Source: Phaeoceros laevis
Taxonomy: Eukaryota; Anthocerotophyta; Anthocerotopsida; Notothyladales
Length of the DNA: 64,000 nucleotides
Reading direction: 5' to 3'
NCBI GenBank assembly: GCA_049999765.1
Contig: JBNGIQ010009372.1
Location: forward strand, 145,722-209,721
Shown: one piece after another, positions 21,643 to 30,957 of the stretch
Layout: each line of letters begins with the position of its first letter
How positions within the stretch are numbered: the stretch's first letter is position 1
Notes under the pieces: generated by a model
Seen by the model: the letters and a program-made list of their open reading frames with translations, nothing else
Database searches by the model: none
What the model was told of the DNA's origin: nothing
Program-made: the position numbers and the translations under genes

Positions 21643-24056
21643 TCAATCACTCCAGGCGTCTACATCTGACTGCAACCGCGACTGAAGATCGTCCTACAAA
21701 ACAGCCACTGATTCACATCAGAAATAGCTCAAGGACACGGCATGTGTCCTGAACTTCGTGACTTTTGAGTTCTCAAGAATACCAGCGATCACAAACAATA
21801 TGCTGACTATTTGCAAGGATATTACATAAGCAGACATGACAGCAAGTGCCGGAGAAGATGGCTGAGGAGATTAATAAGCAAATAGGTGTGGATATGAGTG
21901 TTACATCAGAGATCTCATCACAGGGTGTGCTCCAGACAAGAATACGCCGATCACTACCACCACTAAACAGCTCCTACAGCATCAATCCACTTCACTCTGT
22001 CAATTACCAGCACCATTCATAAAAAGGCCACGGATAAGATATACTTGCCTCAACGTATCAACATGATGCACAAGTCACTTTGGTTAGTTTAAGGAAATGT
22101 AAGATGCAAACCTGGTATTCAAAGCCAAACACACAGCAGTTAACTTGGTCATAATGACCCCTCAAGATTGTTCTAGGCTTTCCACTCCACATATCGTGTG
22201 CCTGATAACAAACGTTGGTTTTGATAAGCTGCAACCTTGCCCTGTCTCACTGCTGCTCAACAATAGACAGTTGCTTGAGCAGCCAAAGCGGTCAAACTAT
22301 ATCTCTTGGACATACTTGCCTGTATCATGCTTGCCTTGGGGACATGGACAAGTGATGCATCAGGAGCTATGGCCATCTGCATCCCTTTCCTAGGTGTAAT
22401 GCAAGTTCTTTCATAGTTAACTAGTGTGTTGCAATTTGAATCGAGATCCCACAGTCTGACTCTAGAATCCGTCCCTGCATAACAGTCGTAACAAGCAATC
22501 AAAAAGCTGCAGCATCTGGAGGGCCAAATCATTCTGCGACATATTCTCTCTTATAGACGTGCACCTCTTGGACAGGCATACTATCCTTCTGAAGGGACCA
22601 TTTGCTCACCTGCACTCAACAAATTCAACCCGTCTCCTGTTGCTTGTAATGCCACGACAGCACCACTATGTCCGCAGGCACCCTCCCTTGCAGGCACCAT
22701 GCCTGGATGCTGCCGCTGAGAAGACCCCTCTTTCACTCTGAATCTTCTGATGGAATTATGATGGGACACTCTTACTGCCCTTTGTTGCTCGCTATTCAGC
22801 ATTTGCTGAGCTGCAGACGGCATGGTCTGAAAGTCCACGGCCATGTAACTATGTCACAAACATCACCAAGCCCCATTTGACGTTTTGGACATGGCATGAC
22901 AAGAACCACGTAAGCTTAGTGGTTAATCAACATATCAGTAAAACACTCGGCAAGGAAAACAATGTGCCCACCAGAATGGACTCCTCCACTGAATGTCTAA
23001 ACAATGGAGGGCGCTGTCCGGTTTGGGTGTGATGCTGGTCCAATACAGAAAGGCAACCAGCCCGCCGGATATCCCAAACCCGTATTGCACCATCACAACC
23101 TCCAGTGTATAGCACCCACTCAGAGGATGCAGACCAATCCAAAGCCCATACCCCTTCTGGTTCCAAAAAAGGGAAAGTAGTGTGAGTCTTCAGGTATATC
23201 TTTGCGGTAGTCAAAAAGCCAAAGGTGAGCGCATTTACTACAACCTAGGTGGTGAACCTTGACTGTGTGTGACGCTGTCTTGAACACCTGCCCATACCTT
23301 TGTGACCTGACAGCGTGTGCGTGAAAGCTCCCGAGCTTACATCACATAGGCGCACCCGGGGGTCCTCACTAGCCGCTGCAAGAAGAGTGTGCGCTGCAGC
23401 CACTGCTGACATCTTAACAGCGTAGACCTTCCCCGGTAATTTGAACTGAAGCACCACCTGAACATAATATGTATGTTTCCGGCGTCAATCTCGTCTGCAT
23501 CCTGAGATCCAATATCATGCGAACCGGGCGGAGGAAATTGCAGAGTTGCAGCCAGCAGGAAATTGAGCTACCTCCAGTGTATTGGTGTCCCATAGCTTGA
23601 CTTTCTGGTCAAAGGAACCCGAGGCGAACAGGCCGTTGTCGACGGGATACCACTGCACAGACGATACGGCAAACTGGTGCCCCTGCTTAGAAGACTTGCC
23701 AATTGTGTAAAGAGCTTCATGTTTGTCAATTCCTGCCTCCTGGTCATGCCAAGTTGGCTGCAAGGTGTCGTATAAGGCTAAAGATCCATCCGAGGCACCA
23801 GCCAGAAGATACCGCCATTCCACCAAGTCAACCTGCACACATGACGAGCAATCAACACACAGAAAGTATGGGGCACACAAAAGTAGAGCTCATGACGATT
23901 GCAAACCTGGAGGCTGTTGATGCCGCTCTTGTGGCTGCTCACAATGTCCTTGTGCTTGCTCAATGCGAGACCCTGCACTCGACTGGCTCGGACCTGATAC
24001 CGCAACTTGAGAGGCGGAGCCGAACCCAACTCCCTGGCCTGCAGCCTGCGCAGCAT
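21643..24056 (-). CDS. CSA: CSA/ERCC8 WD40 protein (transcription-coupled repair)
   Basis: Nine exons: 24056-23907, 23832-23572, 23457-23298, 23156-22972, 22826-22610, 22474-22320, 22201-22112, 21973-21905 and 21693-21643, giving 445 residues in exact frame. The start MLRRLQARELG resembles CSA. WD40 blades follow: EWRYLLAGASDGSLALYD, VQWYPVDNGLFASGSFDQKVKLWDTNT, ASEDPRVRLCDV, EWVLYTGGCDGAIRVWDIRRAGC, SGAVVALQATGDGLNLLSAG, TDSRVRLWDL, MWSGKPRTILRGHYDQVNCCVF, LFSGGSDRRILVWS and the conserved acidic end (DAWSD). CSA is the substrate receptor of a CUL4-DDB1 ubiquitin ligase that, with CSB, clears stalled RNA polymerase II in transcription-coupled excision repair. The sixth intron begins with GC (donor CAG/GCAAGT at 22319), a non-canonical GC-AG intron supported by the conserved peptide across it. 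Confidence 0.92.
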
Positions 24057-24276
24057 ACTCCGACAAATTGCATAAAAGTAGATTGCGGACTCCGAAGAGA
24101 CCAGGAACCTTCTTCGACACCTACCTAGGGTTTTGTCTTGTCTCCGACAGCTGCGAGCAGCAGCATTCCCGAGGTGGGTGGTATCACAAGGCCGGCCGGC
24201 CGACCGACCGTGAACGTGGTGGCTCTTCTCCCTGAGCGAGTCCCCGAGGAGAATCGAACAAACAGACGCTCCGAAG
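24057..24276. promoter_or_regulatory. Divergent promoter of CSA and sulfite oxidase
   Basis: The two start codons face away from each other across 220 bp, so the 5' leaders and both promoters must lie here or overlap the genes. It contains a short GC-rich run of GGCCGGCC and GACCGACCG. No TATA box is convincing. Confidence 0.55.
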
Positions 24277-25485
24277 ATGGGGCTGGTCGGGCCGACGACA
24301 TACGAGAGGGAGCCCGCGCGCCATCCCGAGCTGAGAATCAACTCCAAGCAGCCCTTCAACGCAGAGCCGCCGGGGCCGGCGCTGGTGTCGGCCTACATCA
24401 CGCCGGAAGCCATGTATTACAAGCGCAACCACGGCCCCATCCCGGTGCTGGACAACCCTGGCGACTGGGCGCTGGAGGTGGGGGGGCTGCTGCCCCGCCC
24501 TCTGCGCCTCACAATGGCGGACATCCGAGCGCTGCCCCAGCACACGGTGGTAGCCACGCTGCAATGCGCCGGCAACAGGCGCACGGAGATGAGCCGCATC
24601 AGGCCGGTGCGGGGCGTGGGCTGGGGCATGGCTGTGGTAGGCAACGCGCTCTGGACGGGGGCGCTGCTGACGGACGTGCTGCGCCTGGCAGGGGTGCCCC
24701 CGGGCGCCATAGCCACCCCGCAGGGAGGCCACCACGTGGAGTTTGTGAGCGTGGATGTGTGCCCGGAGGAGAAGGGCGGGGAGTACCGCGCGTCTGTGCC
24801 CCTGGAACATGCGGCCTCGGCCCAGGCCGAGGTGTTGCTGGCCTACGAAATGAACGGGCGGGTGCTGGGGCGCGACCACGGCTTCCCCCTGCGCGTGGTC
24901 GTGCCTGGAGTGATCGGCGCGCGATCCGTCAAGTGGCTGCGCAGCGTCATGCTGCGCGCGGACGAGTGCCAGGGCTTCTTCATGCAGCGGGACTACAAGA
25001 TGTTCCCTCCCTCGGTGGACTGGCACAATGTGGACTGGACCACGCGCCGCCCCATCATGGACTTCCCCGTCCAATGCGCCATCTGCACGCCCGAAGACGG
25101 GACTGTGCTGCTCTCCGGGTCGCCCATCACAATTGCAGGCTACGCCCTGGCCGGAGGCGGCCGAGGCATTGAGCGGGTGGATGTGTCCTTGGACGGCGGG
25201 GCCTCCTGGCTGGAGGCCCGCCGCCTGCCGCAGAGCAGCGGCCGGGTCTACGACGTGGATGACCTGCATCGCGACAAGTGGGGATGGGTGCTGTGGGAGA
25301 TCAAACTTCCGGCGCTGCCTGCTGCTGATCCTGGGCAGGGAGTGGAAATAGTGGCCAAGGCGGTAGACAGTGCCGGCAACGTGCAGGCGGAGAAGGCGGA
25401 TCAAATCTGGAACCTCAGAGGAGTTTTAAACAATTCTTGGCATCGAATCCGCGTGTCCTCGTCGCTGCCTGCATCCTCCTTGTGA
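24277..25485 (+). CDS. SOX: Plant-type sulfite oxidase, peroxisomal, intronless
   Basis: One exon of 402 residues, about the length of Arabidopsis sulfite oxidase (393). It oxidises sulfite to sulfate in peroxisomes with a molybdopterin cofactor, passing electrons to oxygen; the plant form lacks a heme domain, as here. Visible: PRHPEL-like start (ARHPELRINSKQPFNAEPP), YYKRNHGPIPV, VVATLQCAGNRR with the Mo-ligand Cys near residue 97, VEFVSVDVCPEEKGG, LLAYEMNGRVLGRDHGFPLRVVVPG, IGARSVKWL, then the dimerisation domain with GGGRGIERVDVSLDGGASW, and WNLRGVLNNSWHRIRV. The C-terminus SSL fits a peroxisomal PTS1 variant (Arabidopsis ends SNL). The frame is very GC-rich compared with its surroundings and has no introns, whereas angiosperm copies have many. 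Confidence 0.94.
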   Translation: MGLVGPTTYEREPARHPELRINSKQPFNAEPPGPALVSAYITPEAMYYKRNHGPIPVLDNPGDWALEVGGLLPRPLRLTMADIRALPQHTVVATLQCAGNRRTEMSRIRPVRGVGWGMAVVGNALWTGALLTDVLRLAGVPPGAIATPQGGHHVEFVSVDVCPEEKGGEYRASVPLEHAASAQAEVLLAYEMNGRVLGRDHGFPLRVVVPGVIGARSVKWLRSVMLRADECQGFFMQRDYKMFPPSVDWHNVDWTTRRPIMDFPVQCAICTPEDGTVLLSGSPITIAGYALAGGGRGIERVDVSLDGGASWLEARRLPQSSGRVYDVDDLHRDKWGWVLWEIKLPALPAADPGQGVEIVAKAVDSAGNVQAEKADQIWNLRGVLNNSWHRIRVSSSLPASSL

Positions 25486-25785
25486 ATGGCCAAGAATGCG
25501 CCTCGTCGTCGTTCAAAGGAATTTGCCTGCCTGACAGCAGCTGGGAGCCTGGGAGGCAGGGACACGGACTGAAATAAAGATAGCCAATGACCACAAGGGA
25601 CTTGATAAAAACGCCAAAACTGATGCACCTACACCCTTGCGAGTGATTTGGGTGCTGGTTTAGAAAACTTTGCCGGAGACATTGTATAGAGTAACTAGCC
25701 TACACAGCCTATGTGGCAAGGGATAAATATATCTCAAGTAGAAGTGATCATCTCGATCACCTGCAGCAAATCACAGGAGGTCAGA
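25486..25785. other. Convergent 3' region of sulfite oxidase and RH5
   Basis: 300 bp between two stop codons facing each other. It must hold both 3' untranslated regions. AATAAA occurs near 25572-25577 on the plus strand. No further gene is seen. Confidence 0.5.
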
Positions 25786-27618
25786 TCAGTCGGAGTCGGA
25801 GTCGAAAGTAATCTTGGAAGCCTTCGGTGCATCTGCGGTGATTTCCTTGAAGTGAGCACCGTACAGCTTGGATTCCTTCTTCTTCACATGGGTACCAAAC
25901 TTGAGAAGGTCTTGGGGAATATCTTGTCCCGCCTCCTTCAACACATTCACCAGTTCTCCTGCACGGGCCCTGTCAGCAAATGTGAAAAAGGTGTGGGCGA
26001 TACCCTTCTTCCCAGCTCTCCCAGTTCGGCCTATCCGATGCACATAGTCCTCCGTTGTCAGGGGGAAGCTGTAGTTGATCACACACTCCACGTCAGGGAT
26101 GTCCAGGCCTCTGGCAGCAACATCGGTGGCAACTAGCAAGGGGCACGTCCCATCCTTGAAGGATGCCACAGCCCTGTTCCTGTCCGACTGCCCTTTGTCT
26201 CCATGGACAGCCCCCACTTTCCAGCCTCTCCTCTGAAGGAACTCTTCCACACGGGCCGCCTCCTTCTTGTACAGAACGAAGACCAGGACACGGTTGGTGC
26301 GGCTCTTGTGGTACTGGCGCAGCAGGGATTCCAGTTGCGAGTCCCTGACACCCGCATCCACAACCTGCACGATCTGAGTGACGTCGTGGTTAGCTGCCAA
26401 ACCCTGCGAGCCCACAGTGACCTTGATAGGGCTGGGATCTTTCATGAACTCCTTGCCCAACTGGTCCACCGCAAGAGGCCAGGTGGCACTGAACATCAGG
26501 GTCTGCCTGTTCTTGGATGTGCGGCCAACAATAGCGCGAATAGCAGGCTCAAACCCCAAATCCAGCATTCGGTCCGCCTCGTCCAGAACGACGAACGACA
26601 CCATGTCCAGTGGACAGCACCCTTCCTCCACAAGATCCTGCAAACGACCGGGGGTGGCTATGACGATAACCGCACCACTCTTCAAAGCAGTCCTCTGAGA
26701 ACCCTTGGGAGCCCCTCCGTAGATGCACGCCGTCTTCACACCACATGCGCGTCCTGCGTGCTCCAGCACTTCGGCAATCTGCTGACAGAGCTCCCGCGTT
26801 GGAGCAAGCACAAGGCACAAAGGCCGTTTTTGTGAGATGCCCTTCTTCAGCACATGGTCCAGAGCTGGCACCCCAAAGGCAAGAGTCTTCCCTGACCCCG
26901 TGGCTGCAATGCCGATGAGATCTCTTCCTGCAAGCAGAAACGGCCAGGAATGTGCCTGTATAGGTGAAGGTCTCTGAAAGTCCTTGCAACAGTCCATAAT
27001 GTTTTTGGCCACCTTAGCTTGATCGAAGGACGTGTAAGGCTCAACATCCACACTCCCAGCTCCCGCCACGGACACACCTAGTGACTTGTCAGTCTCTGTC
27101 ACTACTGCCCCACCCTTTGCAGCACGCCCATGTTCCGGATGTCCCACGGTAGCACCATTTTGCTCATTCCGGACACCATGTGGCTGCTCCTTCTTCTCCC
27201 TCTCCTCCTTTTTCTTCGCCCGCTTCTTCTCCTTCTCCTTCAGCAGCGAAGCTTGCTCAGCGGCGCCAGCGGTCTCGTCCCTCGAATTGGCCACTTCATC
27301 TTTCTCCAAGGCATCCTGCTCCGCTTGGCCATCTTTGCCCTTCTTCTTCTTGCTTCTCTTGTCAGCATGCCTAGGTTCTTCCTTGACCTCAGAATCGCCC
27401 GCGGTTTCTCGAAGACCCGCAACGTTCTCCTGCTTCTTTTCCTTCTTCCTCTTCTTCGTCTCTAATTTGTCGGCCCCTGTCTCGTACAGCTTGGATCCCC
27501 CGTTGACGAGGCTATTGTCGGTGTGATCCTTGTCACTCCGCTGTTTCTTCACCTTCTGCACCTTCTCGTTCCCATTCCTCTTCCTCTTCACAACAGCTCC
27601 CTCCTCAGACTCGGACAT
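25786..27618 (-). CDS. RH5: DEAD-box ATP-dependent RNA helicase RH5/DBP3-like, intronless
   Basis: One exon of 610 residues from the ATG at 27618; the longer open frame begins with GTG. About 190 residues of Lys/Glu-rich nucleolar-type tail precede the core. Helicase motifs in order: PSPIQAHSWP (Q), AATGSGKT (I), APTRELCQQ (Ia), TPGRLQDL (Ib), LDEADRML (II), SATWP (III), VLVFVLYKKEA (IV), ATDVAARGLDIPDVE (V) and HRIGRTGRAGKKG (VI). The end LLKFGTHVKKKESKLYGAHFKE is typical of the RH5/STRS1 and yeast Dbp3 group. Dbp3 assists pre-rRNA processing, and Arabidopsis STRS1/RH5 dampens stress-gene expression. By that family knowledge this is a nucleolar ribosome-biogenesis helicase. Confidence 0.93.
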   Translation of the reverse strand: MSESEEGAVVKRKRNGNEKVQKVKKQRSDKDHTDNSLVNGGSKLYETGADKLETKKRKKEKKQENVAGLRETAGDSEVKEEPRHADKRSKKKKGKDGQAEQDALEKDEVANSRDETAGAAEQASLLKEKEKKRAKKKEEREKKEQPHGVRNEQNGATVGHPEHGRAAKGGAVVTETDKSLGVSVAGAGSVDVEPYTSFDQAKVAKNIMDCCKDFQRPSPIQAHSWPFLLAGRDLIGIAATGSGKTLAFGVPALDHVLKKGISQKRPLCLVLAPTRELCQQIAEVLEHAGRACGVKTACIYGGAPKGSQRTALKSGAVIVIATPGRLQDLVEEGCCPLDMVSFVVLDEADRMLDLGFEPAIRAIVGRTSKNRQTLMFSATWPLAVDQLGKEFMKDPSPIKVTVGSQGLAANHDVTQIVQVVDAGVRDSQLESLLRQYHKSRTNRVLVFVLYKKEAARVEEFLQRRGWKVGAVHGDKGQSDRNRAVASFKDGTCPLLVATDVAARGLDIPDVECVINYSFPLTTEDYVHRIGRTGRAGKKGIAHTFFTFADRARAGELVNVLKEAGQDIPQDLLKFGTHVKKKESKLYGAHFKEITADAPKASKITFDSDSD

Positions 27619-28058
27619 GCCTCTCACTGCCTGGCGGCAATCTGGCCCCCAGAGAAGGGAGGTCTCTTAATCAAAACTGTGCCATCGTGACCCAACTTCA
27701 GCCAAGTCTTGCAAGACCTAAAGTCTAGGGTTGGGAACTTGGGAAGACACACAGTTTGATATTCCCTAATTTATTAGGAAGAATGACTTGCACGCGGGTT
27801 CATCAGTGAGGGTCCTTGCTGATTCCCCCCACATTCCGCTGGTCCGTGTGTGCACACCAGAATACCGGCTGACTGCTTGGGTGCCGCTTACGATTGGTCT
27901 GGAGATCGCTTTGCAAGAATTTACGGTAGCCATGTTTGAAGATGGCCAGTGGGGGAAGCAAGCTTGTGCTCAAGATAGGCAGGGAGTGGTGTGATCATGT
28001 TGCTGGATTGGGTGGGCGGGAGGATAGTTGATTTTGAGCAGGAATGTGAGGAGATAAC
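27619..28058. promoter_or_regulatory. Divergent region between RH5 and the O-fucosyltransferase-like gene
   Basis: 440 bp between two divergent start codons. AAAGTCTAGGG occurs near 27719, but no full telo-box array like the one near L4 is seen. No independent gene is recognised. Confidence 0.4.
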
Positions 28059-30191
28059 ATGGCTTCGGGCGAGGAGCGCAAGGATTCGTCGCCTCCAAGC
28101 CTTCCTCCTCTCTCTCTCAACAGGCAGAGGAGTGCATCATCAGCGTTCCAGGGCAGTTTCACGCCCAGTCCCAGCCGGCAGCTAAGCCCAAGTCCTGGCC
28201 GCCAGGGCTCGGGCAAGCCGTTGTTGGAGCATGCTCAGTCGTGGGACTCGTTGTCTTTGGCGAGGTTGAACTCTCAGACTTCTTTCTCATCCGGAAGCTC
28301 CGCACTTGCCAGATCTCCTTCCATCCCAAGGAGCCGGATCGTTAAAGCCTACAGCTCTGTTGAAGGCCCGTCTACTCCAGCTGCTAGTGGGGGTTCTGCG
28401 ATCCCTGTTGCTGTGCCGTCTCCGGAGTCCTCTGGATCTTTGGCGTCCCAAATTTCCAGGAAGACGCTCTCGAGGTCACAGAGCAGCTTCAGTCTGAGAG
28501 GACTGGAAGCTGAGCCTTTGGGTGGTAGGAAGAAGAGGGGATTTCAGAGAAAGGCCATGAGGATCATGGTTTTGGTGTCCTGTCTAATTGTTGGCTTTTT
28601 TATCTGTGACTGGCTTGCCCTGGGCTATCTGCATCAGGGTGGACAGGCGAGCCAGAACTATGTCTACACTACCACCAGGTTAGACGGTCTTTGGAGCAAG
28701 ATTTCCGAGGGCAACAAGCACACTGGTGTCATGTATGAGAGACTCCTAGCCCTGGCAGCTCATGCGTTGGCGGAAACGGAGTATCAGGACGAGCCAGAGG
28801 GTCTGTGGGACGAGCCTGGCAACTCAACTTGGGTGCCGTGTGCTAACCAGCGGGCTCCAAATCACCGTCCGCCATTGGATCCTCACAGCAGCACAGGATA
28901 CATTGTGGTGAGTGCCAATGGCGGCCTGAACCAACAGCGAGTTGCTGTGTGCAATGCTGTGGCTGTTGCTCGCCTGCTCAACGCAACCTTGGTCCTCCCG
29001 ACATTCTTGTACAACAGCGTGTGGATGGATGACAGCCAGTTTGCCGACATTTACGACGAGGATCACTTCATGGACTCTCTCCGGGAGGACGTGAACATCG
29101 TGAAGAAGCTTCCTGTGGAGCTCAGGTCTCTTGATCTGGCGGCCATCGGCAGCTTGGTGACCGACCTGGAAATCATGAAGGAGTCAAAACCTAGCTTTTA
29201 CGTCGCCAACATCCTCCCCACCCTGCTCAAGAATCGGGTTGTTCATTTCTTCGGTTTTGGTAATCGATTGTCCTTCGACCCCATCCCGTTTGAGATCCAG
29301 AGACTGCGATGCCGCTGCAACTTCCACGCGCTGAGGTTTGTCCCCAAGCTGCAAGACACTGCTGAGAAGTTGATCGAGAGAATAAGGAGGAACCGGAGCA
29401 GTCGGGCATGGCCTTCTGCTACTTCTCCGCCGATGAAGTACGTCGGGCTGCACCTGCGGTTTGAGATGGACATGGTGGCCCATTCTCTCTGCGAGTTCGG
29501 AGGCGGCGAGAGTGAGAGGAAGGAGCTGGAGGAGTACAGACAGCTGCATTTCCCATTGCTGATCAAGCATGAGCAGGAGATGGAGCAGAAGCAAAAGCGG
29601 ATGTCGGCGGCAGAGCGGAGGGAGCAGGGCTGGTGCCCCATGACCCCGGAGGAGACGGTGGTGATGCTGGCGGCTCTGGGCTTCAAACGGAGGAGTCGCA
29701 TTTTTCTGGCTGGAGCCAGCGTTTACGGAGGCCACTCACGCATAGCCGTGCTCACCAGCATGTACCCCAATCTGGTGACCAAGGAGGATTTGCTAACCCA
29801 GGCGGAACTGGCTCCCTTCAAGGGCCACAGCTCCCAGCTGGCAGCACTGGATTTCATTGCCTGTGTGGCTGCGGATGTGTTCGCCATGTCCGACTCAGGG
29901 AGTCAGCTGGCTTCGCAGGTGACGGGCCAGCGAATGTACTGGGGAGCAGGCAGATCCCCAACGATCAGACCCAACAAGAAACGGCTGGAAGGTATCTTTG
30001 CCAAGAGCAGCACCATCGAGTGGGACGAGTTCCAGGAGCGCGTGCGCAAGACGGTGCGGGAAAGCAAGCGGATGGAAGTACGTCCCACTGCCCGCAGCGT
30101 CTATCGCCACCCTCGTTGCACAGAATGCATGTGTGATGAGAGGAACCAAGCACCAATCTTGCCTGCGTCCAGTAAAGCAAGAGCGATGTGA
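28059..30191 (+). CDS. O-fucosyltransferase-like protein with long Ser-rich cytosolic tail, intronless
   Basis: One exon of 710 residues. Residues 1-165 are a Ser/Pro/Arg-rich cytosolic tail with many RxxS phosphorylation-like sites. A basic patch (KKRGFQRK) precedes a single membrane helix (IMVLVSCLIVGFFICDWLALGYL, about 169-191), giving type II topology. The luminal part has WVPCANQR, GYIVVSANGGLNQQRVAVCNAVAVARLLNATLVLPTFL, DIYDEDHFMDSL, RLRCRCNFHALRFVP, YVGLHLRFEMDMVAHSLCEFGGGESER, CPMTPEETVVMLAALGF, SVYGGHSRI, a LDFIACVAADVFAMSDSGS site and SPTIRPNKK. This is the plant O-fucosyltransferase fold, from a different subfamily than the gene at 13.5-15.7 kb (longer tail, different SD motif). 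Arabidopsis relatives such as ESMD1 and FRB1 act in Golgi wall/adhesion biology; the substrate here is unknown. Confidence 0.88.
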   Translation: MASGEERKDSSPPSLPPLSLNRQRSASSAFQGSFTPSPSRQLSPSPGRQGSGKPLLEHAQSWDSLSLARLNSQTSFSSGSSALARSPSIPRSRIVKAYSSVEGPSTPAASGGSAIPVAVPSPESSGSLASQISRKTLSRSQSSFSLRGLEAEPLGGRKKRGFQRKAMRIMVLVSCLIVGFFICDWLALGYLHQGGQASQNYVYTTTRLDGLWSKISEGNKHTGVMYERLLALAAHALAETEYQDEPEGLWDEPGNSTWVPCANQRAPNHRPPLDPHSSTGYIVVSANGGLNQQRVAVCNAVAVARLLNATLVLPTFLYNSVWMDDSQFADIYDEDHFMDSLREDVNIVKKLPVELRSLDLAAIGSLVTDLEIMKESKPSFYVANILPTLLKNRVVHFFGFGNRLSFDPIPFEIQRLRCRCNFHALRFVPKLQDTAEKLIERIRRNRSSRAWPSATSPPMKYVGLHLRFEMDMVAHSLCEFGGGESERKELEEYRQLHFPLLIKHEQEMEQKQKRMSAAERREQGWCPMTPEETVVMLAALGFKRRSRIFLAGASVYGGHSRIAVLTSMYPNLVTKEDLLTQAELAPFKGHSSQLAALDFIACVAADVFAMSDSGSQLASQVTGQRMYWGAGRSPTIRPNKKRLEGIFAKSSTIEWDEFQERVRKTVRESKRMEVRPTARSVYRHPRCTECMCDERNQAPILPASSKARAM

Positions 30192-30957
30192 GAAGGGGAG
30201 CAGGGGGGGCAAAGAAGGTTGGTACTGCAGTTGCCACAGCCAGGAGGATGGACAATGCTGCAACAATAGAATGATGTGCATATGACAGATGAGCAGGCAG
30301 GTGATTCCGTTGAAAGCTAGGTCTTTGCTTGCTGAGGTTTTTCGAGAGGGGAGAAGCATGGATAACTGCCTGTCTGTGGCATTCAGAGGAAGTGGTCACA
30401 CAATCTTTTGAGGCAAGGCTGTGGAAATATCACGAGGAATGGTCCTCACCTACACGAGAGGGAGTACTTCTGTCATATTGAGATACAAGTGCGAGGGAAA
30501 CAAAACACAAGAGGAACTGATTCACAGGGCCCTGGAAGCCAACAAGGAGTGGACTGCTGATTCACATTAGGACACCGTGGCACTGTTCATTTGCCTTTGT
30601 TTCCTAGTGCAAGCTGTGGAGTGAAGTTCAATGCTGCTATAAGACCTGCATTGCATTTCACCCCACAGCACATGAGAATGGAATCCAACTGCGGAGCATG
30701 GTTGCAGTTGAAACAAATCCAATCAAGTGCAAAAAGCATCTCGTGGTGGCAACAAGTCTAGTACGGGTCTAGTACGGCTACCCTGCAATTCCGTCGTAGT
30801 TCAGTCTGCACTCCTAAAACCCGTCAGGTTATAAACCCTCTGGGCTTCGGGCTTGCCTTGTTGGCACGTTATCGCAGGGGAGCGTCAGTCGCGCCCAGTT
30901 TCAACAAAGACTCTTACACCGGATGATGATGGTCTGAGTGCCCCACTCCTCTGAGTG
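30192..30957. other. Intergenic region upstream of the PPR gene
   Basis: 766 bp. The first part will be the 3' region of the O-fucosyltransferase-like gene. No motif-bearing open frame is seen. A short local repetition CTAGTACGG occurs near 30760-30778. Confidence 0.45.

Noticed and set aside
21773-21904. Read-through extension of CSA exon 8
   Set aside because: It adds an unrelated hydrophobic tail, whereas splicing to 21693-21643 gives the conserved acidic end DAWSD.
24138-25404. Large open frames overlapping sulfite oxidase in other frames (344 and 406 residues)
   Set aside because: They are by-products of high GC in the sulfite oxidase exon, are low-complexity Ala/Arg/His/Pro-rich and lack family motifs.
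27086-27526. Leu/Phe/Ser-rich plus-strand frames opposite RH5
   Set aside because: They are the antisense of the Lys/Glu-rich RH5 N-terminus.
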